The notes beneath the pieces are model-generated. The model saw only the letters and a program-made list of their open reading frames with translations. It ran no database searches and had not been told where the DNA came from. Below, piece by piece: positions 16,786 to 25,384 of a DNA stretch of 64,000 nucleotides. The stretch's first letter is position 1; every line of letters begins with the position of its first letter. The DNA lies in the NCBI RefSeq assembly GCF_028553725.1, contig NZ_CP067125.1, positions 310,001 to 374,000 on the forward strand, read 5' to 3'. The stretch is from Paracoccus alcaliphilus (GTDB lineage Bacteria; Pseudomonadota; Alphaproteobacteria; Rhodobacterales; Rhodobacteraceae). A program made the position numbers and the translations under genes.

Positions 16786-17812
16786 AAGCATTTCTGTTTT
16801 AACCTGCGACATATCCTGCGGCCTTGAAGTAGTTCCAACATTCGCCGATGGCCTTGAAGACGTCGGTAAATGTTCTTGCCCCGATCCTGCGCAGGTGCGC
16901 CTTGAGTTTTGCGAATGCCATTTCGATGGGGTTCAGGTCCGGCGAATATGGCGGCAGATAGAGAAACCAGCAGCGATGGGCACGCAGAGCCTCAGCAGCC
17001 TGCTTGTTGTGGTGGGTGGCAAGGTTGTCGAGGATCACCACGGTTCCCGGCTCGATCTCCGGGATCAGGACCTCGCGAACCCAGGCTGCGAAGGCGGGGC
17101 CGTCCATTGCGCCCCGGATGCACCAGGGCGCAATCAGGGCATCCGGTGTGAGCCCGGCGATCAGGGTCTGTGTTCCCCAGCTGCCGAAGGGCGCATCCAT
17201 GGTCAGGCGTGTGCCGCGCAGGGCACGTCCCCGCAGGCGGGTGAGATTGGTCTTCACCGAGGTCTCGTCTATGAAAACCACGCGTTCCGGCCGATCCGCG
17301 ATGGCTGGCAAGCGATGCTCGAACCAGTCGGTTCGCCGCTGTCTTACCCTGGCACCGCGGCGTTCGGCGGCCACCAGCGACTTTTTTTATAGGTGAACCC
17401 AAGCCGCGACAGCAGACTGGCAATGGACGAGTGATGGACACGAACGCCTTCCGCTGCGACCAGCGCGTCCCTGAGTTCGAACAGCGTGATGTCGGGATCC
17501 TGTGCGAGCAGTTCCTCGAAAAAGGCCCGGTGCGGGGCAAGCTTTCCATGCCCTTTGGGACGTCCCTGGGGCAATGGTTCGGCATGCCCCCTGGTCCTGA
17601 TCGCCCGGCCCCAACGTGCTCCGGTCGCCGGCGAGAGTTTCAGCCGCAGCGCCGCCGCCCGACCGCTTAAACCCTCCTCGATATATCGCTGAAACCGCGT
17701 CCGGAGCGCCGACGGCAATGGTGCTGACATGATCTATCCTCCCAGACAGAAGGGAATCACGATCCGCGCTGCGACGGAACCCCAAACGATTCAGGGTTCA
17801 GTAGAAATGCTT
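16786..17812 (-). mobile_element. IS630-family insertion sequence
   Basis: A 1027-bp element with terminal inverted repeats AAGCATTTCT at the left and its complement at the right (the match extends outward through the flanking TA and one more base). It is flanked by TA at 16784-16785 and 17813-17814, as expected for IS630/Tc1-mariner elements, which duplicate the TA target. It carries one transposase in two overlapping minus-strand frames. Both ends and all catalytic motifs are present, so the copy may be active. Confidence 0.88.
16799..17730 (-). CDS. IS630-family transposase made by -1 frameshift
   Basis: Two frames together form one DDE transposase. Frame A (17730-17344) has the N-terminal helix-turn-helix region (GLSGRAAALRLKLSPATGARW). 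Frame B (17374-16799) has the catalytic core: VVFIDETSVKT with the first Asp, VVILDNLATHHN with the second Asp, and YSPDLNPIEMAFAKLK with the Glu. The switch lies at a run of seven A on the coding strand (17388-17382), where A-AAA-AAG allows a -1 slip after FTYKK; the two frames overlap exactly there. Unshifted, frame A makes only the DNA-binding part. Stop is close to the element end. Confidence 0.85.
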
Positions 17813-17815
17813 TAG

Positions 17816-18167
17816 TTGTTCACAGGCCTTCAGCGCGGAAAGAAATCTGGACAGCGGGCTTGGTTGATGCCTTCGGCCTTGTATTGCCAGGAGGGCTTCT
17901 GACGCTTACGTCCGAATGTGGGCAGTTTCGGCGCCTTGAGATGGGGGGCGAGCAGCAATCCGGGGCATCGTTCATGCTTGGGGAAGCTCTTCTCTACTCG
18001 GCGTTGCCCTGATCGGAGAGGGACAGCGTGCCGCATTGAACTGTTCTGAAGCTGCATGATGAGGGATGAGAACCATTGGCGGGAATGGTTTATGGAATGC
18101 AGATCGTTGTCTGGGCGCAGTGAGGGGTCAGGAAGTGTCCTGCCGGATACCCCCTGATTTCTCTGCG
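17816..18167. other. Gap between the IS630 element and matB
   Basis: About 350 bases. A minus-strand frame (18171-17830) is open, but its composition is odd, it runs into the matB stop and it has no recognisable motif. It could be debris of an older insertion. Nothing else is supported. Confidence 0.4.
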
Positions 18168-19679
18168 TCAATCATAAAGTTCCGCGAATTGGTCACGCAG
18201 CAGGTTCTTTTGCACCTTGCCCATGGTGTTGCGCGGCAGCTCGTTCAGGAACATCACCCGCTTGGGCTGCTTGAACCGTGCCAGCCGTGCCTCCAGCGCG
18301 GCGATGATTGCCGGCTCGGTCACGACGGAGCCGGCGGCGGGTACGACCACCGCTGTCACGGCCTCGCCAAAGTCGCGATGCGGGATGCCGATCACGGCGG
18401 ATTCGATCATGCCGGGGATGGCGTCGATCTCGGTCTCGATTTCCTTGGGATAGACGTTATAGCCGCCAGTGATGATCAGGTCCTTGCCGCGCCCGACGAT
18501 ATGGACATAGCCGCGCTGGTCGATCAGACCCAGATCGCCGGTGATGAAAAAGCCGTTGTCGCGCAGCTCGGCGGCGGTCTTGTCCGGCATCCGCCAGTAG
18601 CCTTTGAAGACATTGGCGCCGCGCACCTCGATCATGCCGATCTCGCCCTGCGGCAGTTCCGCGCCGGTCTCGGGGTCGGTGACGATGATCTCGACGCCGG
18701 GCAGGGGCAGCCCGACCGTGCCCGCCACCCGGTCGCCCTCGTAAGGGTTAGAGGCGTTCATGTTGGTTTCGGTCATGCCATAGCGTTCAAGGATCGCGTG
18801 GCCGGTACGCGCCTGCCATTCGCGATGCGTCTCGGCCAGCAGCGGGGCCGAGCCCGAGATGAACAGCCGCATGTTGCGGGTCGTCTCGGCGTTCAGCATG
18901 TCGTCCTCCAGCAAGCGGACATAGAAGGTCGGCACGCCCATCAGTACGGTGGCGCGCGCCATCGCCTCGAAAATCCGGTCCATGTCGAATTTAGGCAGGA
19001 AGATCATCGAGGCGCCGGAAAGCAGCGTCACATTCGTTGCGACGAACAGCCCGTGGGTATGAAAGATCGGCAGCGCGTGGATCAGCACGTCCCGGTCGGT
19101 ATAGTGCCATGCCTCGCGCAGCGCCTGCGCGTTCGAGACCAGATTGCCATGGGTCAGCATCGCGCCCTTGGACCGCCCGGTGGTGCCAGAGGTATAAAGC
19201 AAGGCCGCCAGATCATCGGCCTGTCGCGGCACGGTTTCGAAAGCATCGGGCGCGGCGGCGGCCGCATCGGTCAGGCTGCCGCCCCCTGCGGCGTCCAGCG
19301 TCATCAGCCGCGCCCCGGCCCGCCCGGCCGTCTCTTGCAGATCGGCCTGCCGCGCAGGATCGCAGACAAGGATCGCAGGTTCGGCATCGCCGATGAAATA
19401 GTCCATCTCGGTCGGGGTATAGCCCGTATTCAACGGCAGAAACACCGCCCCCGCCCGCACGGTCGCCAGATAGAGGGTGATCGCCTCGACCGATTTCTCA
19501 ACCTGCACCGCCACCCGGTCGCCCGGTTTCACACCAAGCCCGGTCAGCGCATTGGCCATCCTGCCGGTCCGGGCGATCAGATCGCCATAGCTGATCGTCC
19601 CGGCAGTCAGCGTCTCGATCGCGGTGGCATCGGGATCGGCGATATTGCGGGCGAGGATATCGAACAGGTTCGCACTCAT
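18168..19679 (-). CDS. matB: Malonyl-CoA synthetase
   Basis: A 503-residue ANL-superfamily ligase that turns malonate, ATP and CoA into malonyl-CoA. The adenylation P-loop YTSGTTGRSKG is at residues 162-172. ERYGMTETNMNASNPYEGDR and GYWRMPDKTAAEL follow, and GRGKDLIITGGYNVYPKEIE is the hinge region. The C-terminal lysine motif PRNTMGKVQKNLL is intact. It follows matA by 23 bases and has AGGAG before its ATG. Together with matA, matC and the regulator it makes a complete malonate pathway like that of rhizobia. Confidence 0.93.
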   Translation of the reverse strand: MSANLFDILARNIADPDATAIETLTAGTISYGDLIARTGRMANALTGLGVKPGDRVAVQVEKSVEAITLYLATVRAGAVFLPLNTGYTPTEMDYFIGDAEPAILVCDPARQADLQETAGRAGARLMTLDAAGGGSLTDAAAAAPDAFETVPRQADDLAALLYTSGTTGRSKGAMLTHGNLVSNAQALREAWHYTDRDVLIHALPIFHTHGLFVATNVTLLSGASMIFLPKFDMDRIFEAMARATVLMGVPTFYVRLLEDDMLNAETTRNMRLFISGSAPLLAETHREWQARTGHAILERYGMTETNMNASNPYEGDRVAGTVGLPLPGVEIIVTDPETGAELPQGEIGMIEVRGANVFKGYWRMPDKTAAELRDNGFFITGDLGLIDQRGYVHIVGRGKDLIITGGYNVYPKEIETEIDAIPGMIESAVIGIPHRDFGEAVTAVVVPAAGSVVTEPAIIAALEARLARFKQPKRVMFLNELPRNTMGKVQKNLLRDQFAELYD

Positions 19680-19702
19680 GGAAACTCCTGCGAAAGAGGG
19701 GA

Positions 19703-21079
19703 TCAGGATCGGGTTGCGGTCAGGGCGGCGGTTACGCTGTCCGAGGCGGCGACATGGCTGCGCTCGGCGAAACCTTCGTGGTTCACTTCGATCCGGTCGA
19801 GGTCATAGAGGTAATTGACCATCAGCCCGTGCGACTGTTTTAGCCCGTTGGCCGAGATGTCGCCAAGATGGTTCAGCCGCTCCAGCCTTGCGCCATTGCC
19901 CAGATGGAATCGCGCCACCGGGTCGGGCACGCGTCCGGCCTTGTCGCGGGCGCGCAGGAAATAAGCGGCGGCGGCGGCCAGCAGCGGATCACGCAGCGCT
20001 TTGGCCTTGGCGGGGGTCTTGTGCCATTCGGGCTCGTCCAGCGCGGCCAGCGCGATACGCTGGTCGGCGTCCAGCAGATCCGAGGTTTCATCGGCGCGGG
20101 TCCGGGCCAACCACGCGGCAAAGCCCGGCACTGGCGACAGGGTGACGAAACTGCGGATATCGGGCAGTTCGGCCTTCAACTCTTCGACCACCTGCTTGAT
20201 CAGGAAATTGCCGAACGAGACCCCGGCCAGCCCCCGCTGCGTGTTCGAGATCGAATAGAAGACCGCCGTATTCGCATCCCCCGCGCGGATCGGCTGGCGC
20301 GACAGATCCAGCAGTCCGCCGACATTGTCGGGGATCGAGGTGGTCAGCGCGACCTCGACGAAGATCAGCGGCTCGTCCACCAATTGCGGATGGAAAAAGC
20401 CATAGCAGCGCCTGTCGGTCGGCTGCAGGCGGTTACGCAGATCATCCCAGTTCCGGATTGCGTGCACCGCCTCATAGCGGATGATCTTTTCAAGGATACT
20501 GGCCGGGGTGTTCCAGTCGATATGGCGCAGCACCAGAAAACCGCGATTGAACCACGAGGCGAACAGATGCGCGAAATCGCTGTCCAGCCGCCTCAGGTCC
20601 GGCTGATCGCGCAGGTGGCGCAGCAATTCCTCGCGCATCCGCACCAATGCGGCGGTGCCGCCCGGCGCAAGGTTCAGGCGGCGCAGCAATTCCTGACGGC
20701 GCGGCTCGGACGCGGCGTGCAGGGCCTCGACGGCCTCGACCGCGCCCGGGTTCTTCTGCACCGCGGCCACCGCCGGTCCGACCAGTTCGGGATCGGGCCC
20801 GAAGCGATCGGCCAGCGTTTGCAGGAATGCCAGCCGCGCGGGCGGATCGGCGTGATCGAAGGCCGTCAGCAGACCCCGGGCCAGAACAACGCCCGACGCC
20901 TCGCCCCGCCGAGACAGCAACCGCTCGGCCAGTTCGGACAGGTCGGGGGCCTCGATGGCGTCGCGGCCTTCCGTCTCGCGCCAGCCCAGCAGGCGGCGGC
21001 CACGCTCGGTCAGGGATTCGAACAGATCGCCCAGAAAGGCGGGCCGGGACTGGCGGCGGGGTTGTTCGGTCTTGGTCAT
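19703..21079 (-). CDS. matA: Malonyl-CoA decarboxylase
   Basis: 458 residues of the MCD family, which splits malonyl-CoA into acetyl-CoA and carbon dioxide. The helical N-terminal domain is followed by the acetyltransferase-like catalytic domain with FFHPQLVDEPLIFVEVAL, FYSISNTQRGLAGVSFGNFLI and, near the end, FHLGNGARLERLNHLGD and GLKQSHGLMVNYLY; the family's catalytic Ser and His are in these stretches. GGAGGT lies about 6 bases before the ATG. It sits between matC and matB on the same strand (31 and 23 base gaps). Confidence 0.93.
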   Translation of the reverse strand: MTKTEQPRRQSRPAFLGDLFESLTERGRRLLGWRETEGRDAIEAPDLSELAERLLSRRGEASGVVLARGLLTAFDHADPPARLAFLQTLADRFGPDPELVGPAVAAVQKNPGAVEAVEALHAASEPRRQELLRRLNLAPGGTAALVRMREELLRHLRDQPDLRRLDSDFAHLFASWFNRGFLVLRHIDWNTPASILEKIIRYEAVHAIRNWDDLRNRLQPTDRRCYGFFHPQLVDEPLIFVEVALTTSIPDNVGGLLDLSRQPIRAGDANTAVFYSISNTQRGLAGVSFGNFLIKQVVEELKAELPDIRSFVTLSPVPGFAAWLARTRADETSDLLDADQRIALAALDEPEWHKTPAKAKALRDPLLAAAAAYFLRARDKAGRVPDPVARFHLGNGARLERLNHLGDISANGLKQSHGLMVNYLYDLDRIEVNHEGFAERSHVAASDSVTAALTATRS

Positions 21080-21110
21080 TGCGACCTCCGTGGGGATGGG
21101 GCCGCCGGGA

Positions 21111-22496
21111 TCAACCCGGCAGCACGACGAAGATGATCCACAGCACGACCGGTGCGACGACCGTCACCAGCGCGCCATAGCTCAGCAGTTTGCGGAAGAA
21201 GACCTGCCGGTCCACCCCATGCGCATTGGCCAGCACCAGCGCGCCATTTGTCGAGAAGGGGCTGACATCCACGATGGTCGAGGCAACCGCCATCCCGGCG
21301 ATGAAGCCGATGGCACCGACCCCGGTTTCGCCATGCAGGAACGGCACCGCCAGCGGGATCAGCGACCCCAGAACGGCGGTGGATGAGGCGAAGGCCGACA
21401 CCACCGCGCCGATGAAGAACAGCATCAGCGCGGCCAGCATGGGCGATGCCATGCCCGCCACGCTGTCGCCCACGAAATCGATGGTGCCCATATATTCCAG
21501 CACCGCGACATAGGTCGAAACGCCGGTGATCAGCATGATCTCGGGCCAAGCAACCTGCGCCATCGCGCGCTTTTGCATGGTCGGGTTCCACAGCGACAGC
21601 GCCAGACCGATGGACAGGGCGACAAAGCCGATATCCAGATTGAAGGCCAGCACCAACACCGCGAGCAGCCCCAGCCCCAGCAGCGTGAAGATCTGATAGG
21701 GGGTTCCGTCGGGCTGATCGCCCTCGGGCGTTTCGGCCACCAGCCGGTTGGAATCGCCCCGGCCGCCTTCCTCGCTGACGCGGCGGGTCAGCGCCTGCGC
21801 CTCGCTGTCGCCGAAGATCTGCGGGCCGGTGGCGGCGCGGGTGATCTCGACATGCGGGACATTCACCGATTCGACCGTTTCCATCCGCGCCGACATCAGC
21901 TTGCGCCCGCCCAGCAACATGAACAGGATCAGCGCCACGGCGGCATTGACGAAAAAGCTGGCGGCAAAGGTCGTCATCGGCGACAGCGGCAGCCCGGCCT
22001 GCGCGACCACGCCATTGGTGATCCCGCCATAGATGCTGATCGGCGAAAAACCCCCGGCCTGCGCGCCGTGAACCACCATCATCCCCATCAGCATGGGCGA
22101 GATGTGATAGCGGAAGGCGAACCCCAGCGCGATCGGCGCCACGATCGCCACCGCGCCAGGGCTGACCGCGCCCACCGCAGTCAGCATGGCCGAGATGCCG
22201 AACATGATCCACGGGATCGCGCCGATGCGGCCCTTGACGGCGCGGACGGCCATGCGCACCAGCCAGTCGATGGTGCCGTTGTTCTGCGCCAGCGCGAACA
22301 GCCATGTGATGCCGACCAGCGTCAGGAACAGCCCGCCGGGAAATCCGCCGATGATGTCCTTCGTCGTCTGCGCCGCCAGCAGCGTACCGACCAGAAACGC
22401 GCCGACAAAGGCCAGAACGCCCATGTTGATCGGCCAGATCGTGGCGATGACGAACATCGCCACCAGTGCATAGATGGAAATCAGATGTGGGGTCAT
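21111..22496 (-). CDS. matC: Malonate/dicarboxylate carrier MatC
   Basis: A 461-residue permease of the MatC/SLC13-like family with about 12 hydrophobic segments and a central soluble loop near residues 205-265 that is rich in acidic and polar residues. The typical SVSPGAVAIVAPIAL-like segment (AVGAVSPGAVAIVAP) and the C-terminal DVSPFSTNGALVLANA are present. It imports malonate for MatB. The chosen ATG at 22496 has AGAGGAG about 7 bases upstream; an in-frame extension to 22622 would run into the operator region and has no homology. It is the first gene of matCAB. Confidence 0.9.
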   Translation of the reverse strand: MTPHLISIYALVAMFVIATIWPINMGVLAFVGAFLVGTLLAAQTTKDIIGGFPGGLFLTLVGITWLFALAQNNGTIDWLVRMAVRAVKGRIGAIPWIMFGISAMLTAVGAVSPGAVAIVAPIALGFAFRYHISPMLMGMMVVHGAQAGGFSPISIYGGITNGVVAQAGLPLSPMTTFAASFFVNAAVALILFMLLGGRKLMSARMETVESVNVPHVEITRAATGPQIFGDSEAQALTRRVSEEGGRGDSNRLVAETPEGDQPDGTPYQIFTLLGLGLLAVLVLAFNLDIGFVALSIGLALSLWNPTMQKRAMAQVAWPEIMLITGVSTYVAVLEYMGTIDFVGDSVAGMASPMLAALMLFFIGAVVSAFASSTAVLGSLIPLAVPFLHGETGVGAIGFIAGMAVASTIVDVSPFSTNGALVLANAHGVDRQVFFRKLLSYGALVTVVAPVVLWIIFVVLPG

Positions 22497-22609
22497 GCGC
22501 GGCTCCTCTTCCTTGCAATCCCTGCGCCGGACATCCGGCCCTGACGATCCGCCGCCCTCCCAAGCCGCGCGAATCTGTCGCATTGGTGTTATACTCTTGC
22601 TGATCCATG

Positions 22610-22622
22610 TTGTATATAACAA
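22610..22622. promoter_or_regulatory. Probable MatR operator
   Basis: TTGTATATAACAA with outward TTGT/ACAA symmetry lies in the 188-base region between divergent matC and matR; TGTTATAC at 22587-22594 is a second partial half. GntR-family regulators of the FadR group bind such short A/T-centred inverted repeats, and MatR of rhizobia binds a related site between matR and matABC. Confidence 0.55.
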
Positions 22623-22684
22623 GTGAAAGGATGGATGTTTGCGCAGGCATCACCTATGTTGATCGCATGAGCAGGGAGGTTCGG

Positions 22685-23350
22685 ATGCGCTCTATTCCCA
22701 ATGCGTTACGGATCAGGAACGCCCTTGAAAACGCCATCGTTCAGGGGGTTTATCTGCCCGGCGAACGTCTGGACCCCGAGGCGCTGGAACGAGAGTTCGA
22801 CTGTTCGCGCACTCCGATCCGCGAGGCGCTGTATCAGCTGGAATCCTCGGGGCTGGTGCGGGTCATGCCCAAGCGGGGAACCTTCGTCAGTTCCTGGTCG
22901 GCGGAAGAACTGGCCGAGCGGTTCGAGGTGATGGCCGAAACCGAGGCGACCTGCGGCCGTCTGGCGGCGCGCCGGATCACCGAAGCGGAAATGGCGGATT
23001 TCGAGGCGACCCATCTGCGCTGCCGGGAACTGGCCGAGGCTGGTGATGTCGATGGCTATTACGCCCATAACTCGATGTTCCATCACTGCATCTATCGCGC
23101 CACGCATAACGCGTTTCTAGAACAGGAGGCCGCGCGGCTGCATGCGATGCTGCAACCCTATCGACGGATGCAACTGCAGGTGCGCAATCGCATGGCGCGT
23201 TCCTTCAGCGAACATGACGCCATTGTGGCGGCGATCCGCGCGGGCGATGCCGACGCTGCTGCGGCGGCGCTGCATCAGCATGTCATCGTGCAGGGCGACC
23301 GTTTCCACGACCTTCTGGCCGCGTTGCGGCAGGGCGATGCGAAACCCTGA
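22685..23350 (+). CDS. matR: MatR, GntR/FCD-family malonate regulator
   Basis: A 221-residue GntR regulator: winged helix at about residues 8-72 (GERLDPEALEREFDCSRTPIREALYQLESSGLVRV) and an all-helical FCD effector domain with metal-site histidines (HNSMFHHCIY, SEHDAIVAAI, HQHVIVQGD). It is divergent from matCAB, so it most likely represses these genes until malonate binds. The ATG at 22685 has AGGGAGG six bases upstream; two earlier in-frame starts (22607 and 22667) lack this and the first overlaps the operator. Confidence 0.88.
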   Translation: MRSIPNALRIRNALENAIVQGVYLPGERLDPEALEREFDCSRTPIREALYQLESSGLVRVMPKRGTFVSSWSAEELAERFEVMAETEATCGRLAARRITEAEMADFEATHLRCRELAEAGDVDGYYAHNSMFHHCIYRATHNAFLEQEAARLHAMLQPYRRMQLQVRNRMARSFSEHDAIVAAIRAGDADAAAAALHQHVIVQGDRFHDLLAALRQGDAKP

Positions 23351-23400
23351 CAGCCTGTCCGGGGTTGACGTGGCGGCGGTGCTTGACAGGGGATATGCCC

Positions 23401-24342
23401 ATGATAGGGCTGAATAAAAAGGTGGGTTATTCCGTGGAGACTGGATTTGCGCAGGCCGAACTGATCGCCGTGCTGGCGGCGGTGACGGCGAATGAGCCCC
23501 GGGTCATGACGATCCGAGCGGGCAAGGCGCTGCCGTCGGGGCCGTTCGAATCCTCGCAAACCAGCCTTCAGGCCGGATTGCGCGACTGGATCGAAAGCCA
23601 GACCGGCCACCCGGTGGGGTTTCTGGAACAGCTTTACACCTTTGCCGATGGCGATCGCGACCCCGGCGCCGGGGCGGGGATGCGCCGGATCTCGATCAGC
23701 TATCTGGGGCTGGTGCGCGAACAGGCAGCCCCCGGCGCGGGCCAGCCGGAATGGCATGGGTGGTACGAATATTTCCCGTGGGAGGATCGCCGCGACGGTG
23801 CCGATGCGCAGGCCGCGGCGCTGGACCAGATCGCGGCGGGCCTGAGCGCATGGGCCGACAGCGATCCGCATCTGCAAAGCCAGCGCCGCCAGCGCATCGA
23901 CTTCACCTTCGGGCTGAACGGCTGGAACTGGAACGAGGATCTGGTGCTGCAACGATACGAGTTGATGTATGAGGCCGCGCTGATCCCCGAGGCCGGGGGC
24001 AGACCCGGCTTTGGCCAGCCGATGCAGGGCGACCATCGCCGCATTCTGGCCACCGGAATCGCCCGACTGCGGACCAAGATCAAATACCGCCCCGTCGCCT
24101 TCGAGATCATGCCCGCCAGCTTTACCCTGTTGCAATTGCAGCGCACGGTCGAGGCTCTGGTCGGCCTGAACCTGCACAAATCGAACTTCCGCCGCCAGAT
24201 CGACCAGCAGGAACTGATCGAGGAAACCGGCGAAACCACCGCCGAAACGCGTGGTCGTCCGGCCATGCTGTTCCGCTATCGCCCCTCGGTGCTGGAGGCG
24301 CGGCAGATGGCCGGAACCCGGCTGCCAATTTCACGGAGTTGA
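23401..24342 (+). CDS. nadQ: NadQ, Nudix-like repressor of NAD synthesis
   Basis: 313 residues: an N-terminal Nudix-like domain (about 15-225, without a proper Nudix catalytic box) followed by a C-terminal winged helix (FTLLQLQRTVEALVGLNLHKSNFRRQI). This layout and the next-door nadABC genes match NadQ, the alphaproteobacterial regulator of de novo NAD synthesis. It would sense an NAD-related ligand and repress nadABC. The start is uncertain: ATGs lie at 23395 and 23401, and AGGGG is best spaced for 23401. Its stop codon TGA overlaps the likely -35 box of the nadA promoter. Confidence 0.85.
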   Translation: MIGLNKKVGYSVETGFAQAELIAVLAAVTANEPRVMTIRAGKALPSGPFESSQTSLQAGLRDWIESQTGHPVGFLEQLYTFADGDRDPGAGAGMRRISISYLGLVREQAAPGAGQPEWHGWYEYFPWEDRRDGADAQAAALDQIAAGLSAWADSDPHLQSQRRQRIDFTFGLNGWNWNEDLVLQRYELMYEAALIPEAGGRPGFGQPMQGDHRRILATGIARLRTKIKYRPVAFEIMPASFTLLQLQRTVEALVGLNLHKSNFRRQIDQQELIEETGETTAETRGRPAMLFRYRPSVLEARQMAGTRLPISRS

Positions 24343-24362
24343 CATAAACTCACATTGAGCAT
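24339..24362 (+). promoter_or_regulatory. Sigma-70-like promoter of nadABC
   Basis: A perfect TTGACA (24339-24344) overlaps the nadQ stop codon and is followed by a CATAAT-like -10 at 15 to 17 bases, giving a separate promoter for nadABC with the NadQ palindrome just downstream. Confidence 0.5.
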
Positions 24363-24376
24363 AATCCTGCATCAAT

Positions 24377-24393
24377 ATACTCGAATCGAGTAT
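24377..24393. promoter_or_regulatory. NadQ operator
   Basis: ATACTCGA-A-TCGAGTAT, two perfect 8-base arms around one base, between nadQ and nadA, just before the AAAGGAGGAG ribosome site of nadA. Its place downstream of the likely promoter would let bound NadQ block nadABC transcription. Confidence 0.7.
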
Positions 24394-24412
24394 AAAGGAG
24401 GAGGACTGCCCG

Positions 24413-25384
24413 ATGACCACCGCCCTGCGGCTGCCCGAACTGTATGACCGTGTCCGTCAGGTCATCCCCGAACCGGACTGGATGCTGTTCGAGGATGACA
24501 TCGACGCCATCCTGCGCCTGAAACGCGAACGCAACGCGGTCATTCTGGCCCATAACTATCAGACGCCCGAAATCTTTCACGGGGTGGCCAATATCGTCGG
24601 CGACAGCCTGGCGCTGGCGCGCAAGGCGGTGGATGTCGATGCCGATGTGATCGTGCTGGCGGGTGTGCATTTCATGGCCGAAACCGCCAAGCTGCTGAAC
24701 CCCGGCAAGACCGTGCTGATCCCCGACATGGGCGCGGGCTGCTCATTGGCGGATTCGATCACGCCCGAGGATATCGCGGGGCTGCGCGCGGCCCATCCCG
24801 GCGTGCCGGTGGTGACCTATGTGAACACTTCGGCGGCGGTGAAGGCGGCGTCGGATATCTGCTGCACCTCGGGCAATGCCCTGCAAGTGGTCGAATCGCT
24901 GGGGGTGCCGCGCGTGCTGATGCTGCCGGACGAATATCTGGCCCAGAACATCGCCCGCCAGACCAAGGTCGAGCTGATTACATGGCACGGCCATTGCGAG
25001 GTGCATGAGCGGTTCACCCCCGCCGAGGTGCGCGGGTTCCGCGACGCCTGGCCCGGCGTGACCATCCTCGGCCATCCCGAATGCCCGCCCGAGGTGATCG
25101 CCGAGACCGATTATTCCGGCTCGACCGCGGGCATGTCGGATTTCGTCGCCCGAGAGCGGCCCGAACGGGTGCTGCTGCTGACCGAATGCTCGATGAGCGA
25201 CAATGTCGCCATCCACCACCCCGAGACCGAGTTCATCCGTCCCTGCAACCTCTGCCCGCATATGAAGCGGATCAGCCTGTCGAACATCCGTCAGGCGCTT
25301 GAGGAAAACCGCCATGAAGTCACCGTCGATCCGGCCATCGCCGCGCCTGCGCGCCGGGCGGTGGAACGGATGCTGGCCGTATGA
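24413..25384 (+). CDS. nadA: Quinolinate synthase A
   Basis: 323 residues. NadA condenses iminoaspartate with dihydroxyacetone phosphate to quinolinate using an oxygen-sensitive 4Fe-4S cluster. Three cysteines with the family spacing are visible: C110 (in [10 protein letters not shown]), C195 (in [11 protein letters not shown]) and C281 (in CNLCPHMK). [20 protein letters not shown] near residue 47 and HPECPPEV near 221 are further signatures. A strong ribosome site (AAAGGAGGAG) precedes it, and its stop overlaps the nadB start (ATGA). Confidence 0.95.
   Translation: MTTALRLPELYDRVRQVIPEPDWMLFEDDIDAILRLKRERNAVILAHNYQTPEIFHGVANIVGDSLALARKAVDVDADVIVLAGVHFMAETAKLLNPGKTVLIPDMGAGCSLADSITPEDIAGLRAAHPGVPVVTYVNTSAAVKAASDICCTSGNALQVVESLGVPRVLMLPDEYLAQNIARQTKVELITWHGHCEVHERFTPAEVRGFRDAWPGVTILGHPECPPEVIAETDYSGSTAGMSDFVARERPERVLLLTECSMSDNVAIHHPETEFIRPCNLCPHMKRISLSNIRQALEENRHEVTVDPAIAAPARRAVERMLAV

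Noticed and set aside
17830..18171. 113-codon minus-strand frame after the IS630 element
   Set aside because: No motif, unusual composition, and it overlaps the matB stop; treated as possible debris only.
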